In this document: piece by piece, positions 43,299 to 52,206 of the stretch
Layout: each line of letters starts with the position of its first letter
Position numbering within the stretch: the stretch's first letter is position 1
Source of the DNA: Bacteroidota bacterium
GTDB taxonomy: Bacteria; Bacteroidota; Bacteroidia; Flavobacteriales; Flavobacteriaceae
DNA length: 64,000 nucleotides
Direction of reading: 5' to 3'
Assembly: GCA_024279425.1 (NCBI GenBank)
Contig: JAJRRO010000037.1
Location: 111,578 to 175,577, forward strand
Made by a program: the position numbers and the translations under genes
Notes under the pieces: model-generated
Database searches by the model: none
Told to the model about the DNA's origin: nothing
Seen by the model: only the letters and a program-made list of their open reading frames with translations

Positions 43299-44669
43299 CT
43301 ATTTAGGATTTGCAGCTATTTCCGCCAATCTTTTGGCAATGGTTTGTTTGTCTAACCATTTTCCTAAACGCATTACCCCAGAAATCTTTTGAAGTGCGTC
43401 CAGATCTTCCAAAGGGTTAGCATCCAAAAGGATTAAATCGGCATCCAATCCTACTTTCACTTCACCGAAAGTACCTTCCTTGTCAAAGTATATTGCAGGA
43501 TTCAAAGTTCCCGATTGAATGATTTCAAGCGGCGTTAGCCCAGCAGCTTCCAAGGCATCGATTTCGTGATGGATAGAAAAGCCAGGAACATTGAAGAGTT
43601 GAGGGGCATCAGAGCCCAAAAGCATGCCATGCCCCTGATCTTGAAGCTTTTTAATAAGTTGCCTTCGTATAGCATCGAACTGCTCCCATTTTTCTGAAGT
43701 AAAACCCGTGGCCTTGGCTGTGGATGCATTTTTTCGATTTTTCCAGTTCTTCAATGTTTCAGGTGGCATGTACTTCATTTCAGGTTGTTTCAAAAGTTCA
43801 TCCGCAGGAATTGGGGCGAACCACCTTGTAAACAAACTTTGGGTAGATACAATCCAAACTTCATTTTCCTTCGCCATTTTTGCCAGTTCATCAATACTAG
43901 CGGTGTCGGCCAGTGAAGTGAAATTAAAACCAAAAAAACCATTTTCAGTAGGGTTTACATTCTCGGACTCTGGGACAAGTCCTTCTAAAAACCCATCAAC
44001 ATGATCAACGGAGGCATATTTGCTTTGCAAGGCATGGCGAATACCAACATCTACAGGAACATGTCCCGCGAAAGGTATGTCAACCTCATTGGCAGTTTCA
44101 ACAACTTGATTGAAAACCTCATAGTGTATACCAGGATGGATTTTCAGAAAATCGTACCCATCCTTTTTATAAGCAGTCACCTTTTGTTTTGCTTCTTCCC
44201 TCGAAGTAACTGAATTTCCGTTAAGTGAAGGACTTGAGGTATAAATTCTGGGACTTAACAATGTGCCCTTATTTGCTTTTTCACGTAATTCTAAATGTGA
44301 CGGATGCCCCAGCATGCCCCTAATAGTGGTAATACCATTGGAAAGGTAGAGAAACAGTACATCTTCCGTACGTTTGGAACTGGTTGGAGGTTGAGGTATA
44401 TGCGCATGCATTTCTGCAAGCCCCGGCATTAGAAATTTCCCAGAGCCATCAATTGTAGTGTTAAAACCTACAAGGTCAATTTTATCACTTGAAACTTTCT
44501 GGATAAGCCCTGAATCAATCATTACATAATGGTTCTTAAGAATTTGACCATTTCTTACATCTAAAACATTGACGTTGGAGATTAAAGTAGCCGTTGGACT
44601 TATTTTTTCCTGAGCCTGATTGCAAGCCATTAATAGAAAGGTTCCTAAAATAAAGAGAAAGTTTTTCAT
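43299..44669 (-). CDS. Exported amidohydrolase lipoprotein
   Basis: 456 residues from ATG at 44669, giving the lipoprotein signal MKNFLFILGTFLLMAC. Metal-binding motifs of the amidohydrolase superfamily are present: MAEMHAHIP (HxH), FLKIHPGIHY and FAGHVPVDV, and the last metal or catalytic aspartate in LLGSDAPQLF. It is related to imidazolonepropionase/prolidase-like periplasmic hydrolases. It lies 10 bp after the YdeI-like gene on the same strand and is probably cotranscribed with it. Substrate unknown. Confidence 0.88.
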   Translation of the reverse strand: MKNFLFILGTFLLMACNQAQEKISPTATLISNVNVLDVRNGQILKNHYVMIDSGLIQKVSSDKIDLVGFNTTIDGSGKFLMPGLAEMHAHIPQPPTSSKRTEDVLFLYLSNGITTIRGMLGHPSHLELREKANKGTLLSPRIYTSSPSLNGNSVTSREEAKQKVTAYKKDGYDFLKIHPGIHYEVFNQVVETANEVDIPFAGHVPVDVGIRHALQSKYASVDHVDGFLEGLVPESENVNPTENGFFGFNFTSLADTASIDELAKMAKENEVWIVSTQSLFTRWFAPIPADELLKQPEMKYMPPETLKNWKNRKNASTAKATGFTSEKWEQFDAIRRQLIKKLQDQGHGMLLGSDAPQLFNVPGFSIHHEIDALEAAGLTPLEIIQSGTLNPAIYFDKEGTFGEVKVGLDADLILLDANPLEDLDALQKISGVMRLGKWLDKQTIAKRLAEIAANPK

Positions 44670-44679
44670 GATTTTCAAG

Positions 44680-45249
44680 TTAAGTTCTAGTTTTTATGTT
44701 CTCTGCACATAGTCGAACGATTTCGACAATCCTTTTTTGTTTCGTATCCTCTCGTTTTGCTTGGTTTAGCCAATATAGATAACTTTTTCGTTGCCCTGTT
44801 GTAAAGTTTTGATAGTTGCTGTACGCCTTGGAGTTTTGATTAAAGGCATCTTGCAATTTTTCCGGAACAATTCCATTTTCGACATCATCTAACAAGATCC
44901 AGGAGCCATCTTTTTTGGCATCCTCTATTTTTTTCACTCCACTTTTGTCCATTAACCCATTTTTGATCAAGTTCTTGATATGGGTCTTATTTAATTTGCT
45001 CCATGTACTTTTGTCTCTCCGCGGACAGAAGTATTGCTGGCGTTTGCCGTCCCCCAAGCTCTTTACGGTACTATCTATCCATCCAAAACACAAAGCTACC
45101 TTAACGGCCTCTTCCCAACGCATGCTTTCCTTATCATGATCTACTTTGTAAAAGATAAGGAATACACCTCTATATAGCCCATGATTTTTGGAAAGCCAAT
45201 TGCGCCATTCCCTATCACTCTTAAAGTAATGTTGGTGGATTTTATTCAT
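44680..45249 (-). CDS. YdeI/OmpD-associated-family protein
   Basis: 189 residues, cytoplasmic. The diagnostic region is LSKNHGLYRGVFLIFYKVDHDKESMRWEEAVKVALCFGWIDSTVKSLGDGKRQQYFCPRRDKSTWSKLN-type sequence, broken here for length, and the helical C-terminus ends in AKREDTKQKRIVEIVRL. Members of this family (YdeI in Salmonella and relatives) are linked to resistance to cationic peptides or bacteriocins. It is divergent from the fusion gene at 45363. Mode of action unclear. Confidence 0.85.
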   Translation of the reverse strand: MNKIHQHYFKSDREWRNWLSKNHGLYRGVFLIFYKVDHDKESMRWEEAVKVALCFGWIDSTVKSLGDGKRQQYFCPRRDKSTWSKLNKTHIKNLIKNGLMDKSGVKKIEDAKKDGSWILLDDVENGIVPEKLQDAFNQNSKAYSNYQNFTTGQRKSYLYWLNQAKREDTKQKRIVEIVRLCAENIKTRT

Positions 45250-45294
45250 TTAAGCTACTATTTTATCAATTATTTGACCAATATTCACCAACAT

Positions 45295-45326
45295 TTGGTT
45301 AGAGGGGATTTCTATTCCTATATTTA
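45295..45326 (+). promoter_or_regulatory. Possible promoter of the ThuA/dehydrogenase/cytochrome gene
   Basis: TTG (45295-45297) and TATATTTA (45319-45326) fit the Bacteroidota TTG/TAnnTTTG pattern with 21 bp between, except for the last base. The ATG at 45363 follows after 36 bp. Confidence 0.4.
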
Positions 45327-45362
45327 GCCTTTTCAGGTATGAACTAAAGATAATATTTAAAG

Positions 45363-48300
45363 ATGAGAAAAGTTTTTTTACTGGTTGCGATTTCCATGGC
45401 CTTGATGATTACGGGTTGTAGTAATAAAAGAGATGGCGAACCTAAGGTTTTGGTATTCTCTAAGACCATGGGTTTTAAACATGCCTCAATTCCTAAAGGG
45501 ATCGCGGCCATCCAAAAATTGGGTACCGAGAATGGTTTTGTAGTAGACACTACAAAGAACGCCACTATTTTTAATGATGAAAACCTAAAGCAGTATTCTT
45601 CCATTGTGTTTTTGAGTACTACAGGTAATGTCTTGGACCATTATCAAGAAGCGGCCTTTGAACGCTACATTCAAGCAGGAGGTGGTTTTGTTGGAATACA
45701 TGCCGCGACCGATACGGAATATGACTGGGGATGGTATAATAAGCTTGTCGGGGCCCAATTTCAAAGCCACCCGCGTGGGACACCTAATTCTAATTTTGTA
45801 ATTGAGGATAATTCATTTATCGCTACAAAGCATTTTACCGATTCTATTTGGAATAGGGACGATGAGCTCTATAATTTTAAGAATATAAATACAGAGGTCA
45901 ATGTAGTCATGACGGTTGATGAGAGTACCTATGAAGGTGGCGAGAATGGGGATTACCATCCAATGAGTTGGTACCATGAATTTGATGGCGGAAGAGCATT
46001 CTATACCGCCGCAGGACATACTGACGAAAGTTATGCTGAAGAAAAATTTCTAAAGCATGTTTTAGGGGGAATTCAATATGCCATTGGCGATAATTTGAAC
46101 TTGGACTACAGCAAGGTCTCTTCACAGATACCACCTGAGGTCGATAGATTCTCTAAAGTGGTTTTGAGTACCGGCGGATTCTTTGAACCAACCGAGATGG
46201 CGGTTCTCTCTAACAACGACGTGTTGATTTCACAGCGAAGGGGTGAAATAATGCTCTATAAGGACGACACCAAGGAACTTAAGGAAGTTGCCAAATTAGA
46301 TGTATACGATAAAACATTGAATACTCCAGGGGTAAATGCCGAAGAGGGATTAATGGGCTTGCAAAAAGACCCCAATTATGATACAAACCATTGGATATAC
46401 GCGTATTACAGCCCCTCTGGGGATAAATGGGTAAACCGATTATCTCGTTTCAAATTTGAGAATGATGTATTTGATTTGGATTCGGAACAGGTGATTTTGG
46501 ATGTTGACAGTCAACGAGAAATATGTTGCCATACGGCAGGCTCGATCGCTTTTGGCCCTGGTGGTCTGCTCTACCTATCTACCGGAGATAATTCCACTCC
46601 GTTTAATGAAAAAGGAGTTAAATATGTCAACAATGGGTATGCACCATTAAACGATATCCCAGGAAAGGAACAATATGATGCCCGTAGGTCTTCAGGAAAT
46701 ACCAATGACCTTCGTGGTAAAATATTGCGAATAAAGGTAAACGAAGATGGTTCCTATGACATTCCCGAAGGAAATTTATTTCCTGTAGGAACAGAGAAAA
46801 CAAGACCGGAAATATATACCATGGGGCATCGTAACCCTTATCGAATTTCAGTTGACCCTAAAAAGGGTTATTTGTATTGGGGTGATGTTGGTCCTGACGC
46901 TAGGGAAGATGATATGGCCAATCGAGGTCCTAGGGGTTATGATGAGATGAACCAGGCACGGGAAGCCGGGAATTTTGGCTGGCCACTGTTCATAGGAAAC
47001 AACAAGCCCTATACGGATTATGACTATGAAACTGGGGAGAGCGGAATAACATTTGATCCGGAAAAACCTATCAACGATTCAAAAAACAATACGGGGTTAC
47101 ATGAGCTTCCACCGGCACAAGGGGCCTATGTATATTACCCTTATGTCGACACATCCACTTTTCCACAGGTAGGGACCGGGGGAAGAAATGCCATGGCAGG
47201 CCCCACCTATTATTCAGATATGTATCCCAATGGCGGAGGATTGCCTTCCTATTATGATGAAAAAGTAATCATTTACGATTGGATGCGCGGATGGATGAGG
47301 GCAATAAGCCTATATGAAGATGGTACCTATACTAAAATGGAACCTTTTGCTTCTGACATTAAGGTGAACAATTTAATTGATATGGAGATGAGTCCTGATG
47401 GCCGGGTATATCTTTTGGAATACGGCAGTGGTTGGTTTCAACAAAATGACGACTCAAGTCTGGGTTATATTGAATTCAATGGTGGTAATAGACCACCGGT
47501 TATTGATCATATGATTGTGGACAAAACATCTGGAAAATTACCACTTACAGTTACCGCCAAAGTAGAGTCCCATGATAGAGAGAACGATCCTGTTACCTAT
47601 ATCTGGGATTTGGGAGATGGTGAGAGCAAGGAGACGGCTGAACCTGAAATATCGTACACCTATAATGATGCTGGGGAATATAAGATATCAGTTGAGGTTA
47701 AGGACGATAAAAATGAAATTGCCAAAAGTGAAACCGTATCAGTAGCTGCTGGTAATACAAGGCCTGAAGTTGCCATTGATTTGAGTGGAGGAAATTCATC
47801 TTTCTTTATCAAAGGGGTGCCGATCAACTATAAGGTTTCCGTAACTGATGCCGATGGTGGTCCCATTGACGAATCGAATATTTTCGTTTCGGTTGATTAT
47901 ATGGAGGGAATGGATGAAGTGAACCTGTCTTTAGGGCATCAACAAGTTTCGGCAGCGATTATGGGCAAAGCCTTGACCCAGGCTATGGATTGTAAGACCT
48001 GTCATAAGGATAAAGAGGCATCTATAGGACCTAATTATTTGGCCGTGGCTGAGAAATACAAGGATGACCCCAAAGCGATGACCTATTTGCAGAAGAAAAT
48101 TGTTGATGGTGGTACCGGTGTTTGGGGAGAGGTCATGATGCCTGCCCACCCCAATGTCACAAAAAATGAGACCAGACAAATAACGGCATATATTCAATCA
48201 TTGGTTGGGAATGGTACTGAAGTTAAGTCATTGCCCGCTGTCGGAAGTATAGTCCCAGAGCCTGCCGAAGGAGATAATGTTATGGTATTGACCGCCAGTT

Positions 48301-48767
48301 ATACAGACAATGGGGAAGCTAATGTAACACCTTTGACCGGCACTAAATCTGTTGCTTTACAAGGCAGTACCATACCTTTTACACCGACAACAAAAAACAA
48401 AGGATTCATGCCAGTATCTTTTGGCGGCAGCGATTTGTTGATTGTACCCAAAGAAGAAGGTTGGTTCGTTTTGAACAATATAGATTTAAAAGGAGTCAAA
48501 ACTGCATTTATTACAGCAGGATGGCAAGCACCACCGAAGGCCGGAATGCATTTTGAAATGCGCTTGAATGCCGCTGACGGAAAATTGTTGGGCAAAGGAA
48601 GTATGCCTAAGCCTGTTGCAGGACAACAGGGAGGTATGGTCGTTATTCCTATTTCCGCTGTTGATGTTAAGGCTGATGAAATATATTTTGTTCATACCCC
48701 CAAAGCGGGTGAAAATAGGGGAGAGACTCCACTGGCATTAATGAACGTACGGTTTAATGGTAGTTGA
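45363..48767 (+). CDS. Giant ThuA / PQQ-type sugar dehydrogenase / PKD / cytochrome c fusion lipoprotein
   Basis: 1134 residues with a lipoprotein signal ending in MITGC. Domains in order are ThuA-like (about 28-250), glucose/sorbosone dehydrogenase beta-propeller (about 260-700, with LRGKILRIKVNEDGSYDIP and MGHRNPYRISVD), PKD (about 715-800), a class I cytochrome c with C877, C880 and H881, an MPAHP axial-Met candidate, and a C-terminal beta-sandwich carbohydrate-binding-like domain. A haem next to the dehydrogenase gives an internal electron acceptor. The gene pairs functionally with the fusion at 31113. It ends at a strong terminator. Confidence 0.9.
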   Translation: MRKVFLLVAISMALMITGCSNKRDGEPKVLVFSKTMGFKHASIPKGIAAIQKLGTENGFVVDTTKNATIFNDENLKQYSSIVFLSTTGNVLDHYQEAAFERYIQAGGGFVGIHAATDTEYDWGWYNKLVGAQFQSHPRGTPNSNFVIEDNSFIATKHFTDSIWNRDDELYNFKNINTEVNVVMTVDESTYEGGENGDYHPMSWYHEFDGGRAFYTAAGHTDESYAEEKFLKHVLGGIQYAIGDNLNLDYSKVSSQIPPEVDRFSKVVLSTGGFFEPTEMAVLSNNDVLISQRRGEIMLYKDDTKELKEVAKLDVYDKTLNTPGVNAEEGLMGLQKDPNYDTNHWIYAYYSPSGDKWVNRLSRFKFENDVFDLDSEQVILDVDSQREICCHTAGSIAFGPGGLLYLSTGDNSTPFNEKGVKYVNNGYAPLNDIPGKEQYDARRSSGNTNDLRGKILRIKVNEDGSYDIPEGNLFPVGTEKTRPEIYTMGHRNPYRISVDPKKGYLYWGDVGPDAREDDMANRGPRGYDEMNQAREAGNFGWPLFIGNNKPYTDYDYETGESGITFDPEKPINDSKNNTGLHELPPAQGAYVYYPYVDTSTFPQVGTGGRNAMAGPTYYSDMYPNGGGLPSYYDEKVIIYDWMRGWMRAISLYEDGTYTKMEPFASDIKVNNLIDMEMSPDGRVYLLEYGSGWFQQNDDSSLGYIEFNGGNRPPVIDHMIVDKTSGKLPLTVTAKVESHDRENDPVTYIWDLGDGESKETAEPEISYTYNDAGEYKISVEVKDDKNEIAKSETVSVAAGNTRPEVAIDLSGGNSSFFIKGVPINYKVSVTDADGGPIDESNIFVSVDYMEGMDEVNLSLGHQQVSAAIMGKALTQAMDCKTCHKDKEASIGPNYLAVAEKYKDDPKAMTYLQKKIVDGGTGVWGEVMMPAHPNVTKNETRQITAYIQSLVGNGTEVKSLPAVGSIVPEPAEGDNVMVLTASYTDNGEANVTPLTGTKSVALQGSTIPFTPTTKNKGFMPVSFGGSDLLIVPKEEGWFVLNNIDLKGVKTAFITAGWQAPPKAGMHFEMRLNAADGKLLGKGSMPKPVAGQQGGMVVIPISAVDVKADEIYFVHTPKAGENRGETPLALMNVRFNGS

Positions 48768-48786
48768 TCAATACAATTGATAGCAT

Positions 48787-48818
48787 AAAAAAGGGATGAC
48801 AAACGTCATCCCTTTTTT
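48787..48818. terminator. Bidirectional intrinsic terminator
   Basis: AAAAAAGGGATGAC (48787-48800) pairs with GTCATCCCTTTTTT (48805-48818) around AAAC. It has A and T runs on both sides and separates the convergent fusion gene and dehydrogenase gene; the stop codon of the latter lies inside it. Confidence 0.88.
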
Positions 48819-49809
48819 ATTTGTCGTTCGGTGCAATTGTAATTACAACATTACCTGTTTTTTGTCCAGTTTCCACATAACGGAAAGCATCGGCGATCTG
48901 CTCCAAGGAATATACCCGATCGATTACGGACTTGAACTTATCTTCTTCAATCAGTTTCTTAACCAAAAGAACACTGCGTTTTATATTTGGGGGATACGGG
49001 AATTTTACTTTTTTCCCGGTTTGCCATGGCAGTCAACTATATAGCGCTGTAATTAATGAAAATAAAAGATTTTCGCACATCCAACCCAATTCTGATGATA
49101 TAAATGTACCACCAGGTTTTAACAAAGGTTTACATTGGCCAAATGAGCTTTTGCCAACACAGTCAAAAACAAAATCATATTTTTCATCAGTTTTGGTGAA
49201 ATCGGTCGTGGTATAGTCTATGATTTTAATAGCTCCCAAAGATTTCACCAACTCCAGATTTTTGGTGTTGCATACGGCAGTAATATCGGCTCCAAAATAG
49301 TTCAATAGCTGTACCATGGCCGTGCCAATGCTTCCAGAGGCCCCATAAACCATAACGTTATCAGCTTTTTTAAGGTCAACCTTGTTAATGAAATTATAGG
49401 CATAATGAGAACCTTCAATACTACCGGAAATTGTAAGAAAGGAAATATCTTCGGGCATAGTGCATACCCCTTTATTTTTAGATATGGTAAGATATTCAGC
49501 ATACGAACTTGCTCCACTATCATCAAACCCAAAAACCTTATCCCCAACTTTGAAAGTATCGACTGACAGGCCAATTGCCTCAACGACCCCTGTAAATTCA
49601 GTCCCCAAAATTGGATTTTTAGGTTTCAGGAGGCCCATGAAAAACCGCATGATGAAAGGTTTGGCTCTTAAACAGGCACAGTCTGTACGATTTACTGTTG
49701 AAGTACGGACGCTAACAAGTATTTCATTCGCTTTGGTCTTTGGTTTTTCAACTTCGCTAAGCCGAAGTACTTCCGGTGGACCATATTGGTTATAGGTAAT
49801 GGCTTTCAT
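48817..49809 (-). pseudogene. Zinc-type medium-chain dehydrogenase/quinone oxidoreductase interrupted by a TGA
   Basis: Residues 1-258 (MKAITYNQYGPPEVLRLSEV ... VYGASGSIGTAMVQL) are an MDR dehydrogenase with Rossmann motif GASGSIGTA. At codon 259 there is a TGA (49035-49033), after which the same frame continues for 71 codons with VIDRVYSLEQIADAFRYVETGQKTGNVVIT, the normal C-terminus of the family, to 48817. One substitution would restore a protein of 330 residues. It is 3 bp downstream of a hydrolase gene on the same strand and convergent with the cytochrome fusion. Confidence 0.85.
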
Positions 49810-49812
49810 ATT

Positions 49813-50631
49813 TTACTGTTTATTCAAGGTATGTTCCAAAATGAAGTTTACAATGGGAGTTGGATCTTCTAGGCTATGGGGGTGATGCCCAATTCCCTTT
49901 TTTAGAATCAATTCTATTTCTCCTCCCGCTTGCTTAAAATTTTGGGCCAACAAGATTGTATTTTCAAAATGAGGGACTACTTTGTCGGTATCCCCAAATA
50001 CATGGATAACCGGAATTTTAGCCTTTGCCACATTAATACAGGTATGGATAGGAATTTCCTTAAAATCCAAAACTGATTCCTCGTCCAGATTATGCGCTTT
50101 TAAACAAGCTTCCCAATCCTTTTTGCTACCCACGCCATCAAACAGTCCCCCGGGCCAACTTTTGATGTCACAGACAGGGGCATCCGCATAAATACAGGCT
50201 ACTTTATCCGTATTTTGAGAGGCCCAATTATAAAGTATCAAACCGCCTCTGCTCAGACCTTCCAGTACCACCTTAGGATTTAGGTGGTATTTTGATATCA
50301 GGAAATCATAATACTCATTCCATAATTCTACCGCCTCCCGGTTCCCAAATAGGTCTGCTACATCTATGTAGACCAAATGAAAACCATGTTCCAATAAGGT
50401 CTTATCCACTTGGGGTTCATGGCCCCAAAATCTTGCTCTCCATATCCAATGACCTTTGTCATTCCCAATATTTGGGAAAACGATTTTTGCACTGTGTCCC
50501 TTAAATGAAAATTCCTTTATTTGATACTCGGTAAAAACGTTGTCCTTTCTACCCTGGCCGTTACTGCTAAAGCCCATAACAAGCAAGAATCCAAGAAGGA
50601 TTATGGTTGTCGGTATTTTATCTTTTATCAT
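49813..50631 (-). CDS. Exported alpha/beta hydrolase
   Basis: 272 residues from ATG at 50631 (a TTG lies one codon upstream). A signal peptide ends near residue 24. The catalytic triad can be read: S in VLEGLSRGGLILYN, D in VFGDTDKVVP, H in KGIGHHPHSLED. The fold matches secreted prolyl-oligopeptidase-like or dienelactone-hydrolase-like esterases found near sugar-degradation genes in Bacteroidota. It is directly upstream of the interrupted dehydrogenase gene. Substrate unknown. Confidence 0.85.
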   Translation of the reverse strand: MIKDKIPTTIILLGFLLVMGFSSNGQGRKDNVFTEYQIKEFSFKGHSAKIVFPNIGNDKGHWIWRARFWGHEPQVDKTLLEHGFHLVYIDVADLFGNREAVELWNEYYDFLISKYHLNPKVVLEGLSRGGLILYNWASQNTDKVACIYADAPVCDIKSWPGGLFDGVGSKKDWEACLKAHNLDEESVLDFKEIPIHTCINVAKAKIPVIHVFGDTDKVVPHFENTILLAQNFKQAGGEIELILKKGIGHHPHSLEDPTPIVNFILEHTLNKQ

Positions 50632-50752
50632 CAATTAAATATAACCATTTGTTATGGTATGGGGTGGATGGAACCTGGTAATATCCAAATTTCAGCTAGA
50701 TTCAAAGGGTATAGCGGCCAAGAGGTTGAATTATTTTTTGTAACTACGCTGT

Positions 50753-52183
50753 ATGTTAGATAAAATACGCGAACTGGAAGAAGTATCAAGAAAATTGGAG
50801 CCTCTTTCGGGGAATAGGGACCATTGGAACAGGGCTGTACAACGTTATGCAGATACGTTTTTGGACGATTTCAACACGCATACCACTTTTGTGATGTCCG
50901 AGGGTATGGGAAAAGGCATACTGGATTTTCCCATCGAGGAGGATGGGAAGCCCATTGAAGATATACTGCAATGCCTTGAGGAAAATGTGGATACACCCAA
51001 TCTGAATCCGGCTTCGGGAGGACATTTTGGCTATATCCCGGGAGGTGGGGTTTTTACAACGGCCTTGGGTGATTATCTTGCTGCGGTTACAAATAGATAT
51101 GCCGGTATTTTTTTCGCCTGCCCTGGGGGTGTTCGTATGGAGAATATGTTGCTTCGTTGGATGTGCAAGATGGTGGATTACCCCGATACTGCCTTAGGGA
51201 ATCTTACATCCGGGGGATCAATGGCAAATCTATCTGCTATCACTACGGCTAGGGATACTAAAGGTATCAGGGCCAAAGATATAGACAAATGTGTAATCTA
51301 TATGACCGAACAATTGCATCATTGCGTGCAGAAATCATTGCGCATTGCTGGAATGCGTGAGAGTATCATACGCTATATTCCTATGGACGAATGTTATAAA
51401 ATGAAGCCTGCCTTGCTGAGCATGCAAATTGTAGAGGACCAATCAAAAGGCTTATTGCCCTTTATGGTTTTTGCATCGGTCGGAACCACCAATACCGGAA
51501 CCATAGATCCATTGGAAGCTATTGGTAAAATCGCCAAGGAAAAAGAGGTATGGTTTCATATTGATGCCGCCTATGGAGGATTTTTCATGTTATCCGATAA
51601 ACTAAAAAATGCCTTTAAAGGAACTGAATTATCTGATTCAATGGCTATTGATCCCCATAAAGGATTGTTCTTATCGTATGGCATTGGAGCATTATTGATT
51701 AAGAATACCCAAGCACTATTTCAAACCCATCATTATACGGCCAACTACATGCAAGATGCTTTTGCATTGGAGGAAGACCCTTCACCAGCTGATCTTTCCC
51801 CTGAGCTTACTAGACATTTTAGAGGGTTGCGTATGTGGATTTCACTACAATTATTGGGCGTGTCGCCATTTAGGGCTGCCTTGGATGAAAAAGTGTTATT
51901 AGCACGTTATTTCTATGCCGAAATACAAAAATTGGGATTTGAGGTTGGTCCAGCCCCTGATTTGTCCATTGTAATTTTTAGATATGTTCCGAAATCAGGA
52001 GATGCCAATGTTTTCAATCAAGATATTGTGGAACGCATCATGCAGGATGGGCGCATCTTTTTATCGTCTACGACCATTGATGGTGTCTACTGGATTCGAT
52101 TTGCGGTACTGTCTTTTCGCACCCATTTAGAGCAGGTACAATTGGCCATGCAGTTGCTAAAGGGAATTGTCTTCAAAGTATGA
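50753..52183 (+). CDS. PLP-dependent aromatic-L-amino-acid-type decarboxylase
   Basis: 476 residues, normal length for group II decarboxylases. The PLP lysine is K303 in SMAIDPHKGLFLSYG; the substrate/PLP motifs HIDAAYGGFFML and NLTSGGSMANLSAI are present. It resembles aromatic amino acid decarboxylases (tryptophan, tyrosine, phenylalanine or DOPA) more than glutamate decarboxylases, because of the N-terminal LNPASGGHFGYIPGGG region. It is divergent from the hydrolase gene and convergent with the GH-like gene. Exact substrate not assigned. Confidence 0.92.
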   Translation: MLDKIRELEEVSRKLEPLSGNRDHWNRAVQRYADTFLDDFNTHTTFVMSEGMGKGILDFPIEEDGKPIEDILQCLEENVDTPNLNPASGGHFGYIPGGGVFTTALGDYLAAVTNRYAGIFFACPGGVRMENMLLRWMCKMVDYPDTALGNLTSGGSMANLSAITTARDTKGIRAKDIDKCVIYMTEQLHHCVQKSLRIAGMRESIIRYIPMDECYKMKPALLSMQIVEDQSKGLLPFMVFASVGTTNTGTIDPLEAIGKIAKEKEVWFHIDAAYGGFFMLSDKLKNAFKGTELSDSMAIDPHKGLFLSYGIGALLIKNTQALFQTHHYTANYMQDAFALEEDPSPADLSPELTRHFRGLRMWISLQLLGVSPFRAALDEKVLLARYFYAEIQKLGFEVGPAPDLSIVIFRYVPKSGDANVFNQDIVERIMQDGRIFLSSTTIDGVYWIRFAVLSFRTHLEQVQLAMQLLKGIVFKV

Positions 52184-52206
52184 CATTCTTATTTGCCACT
52201 ACATTT

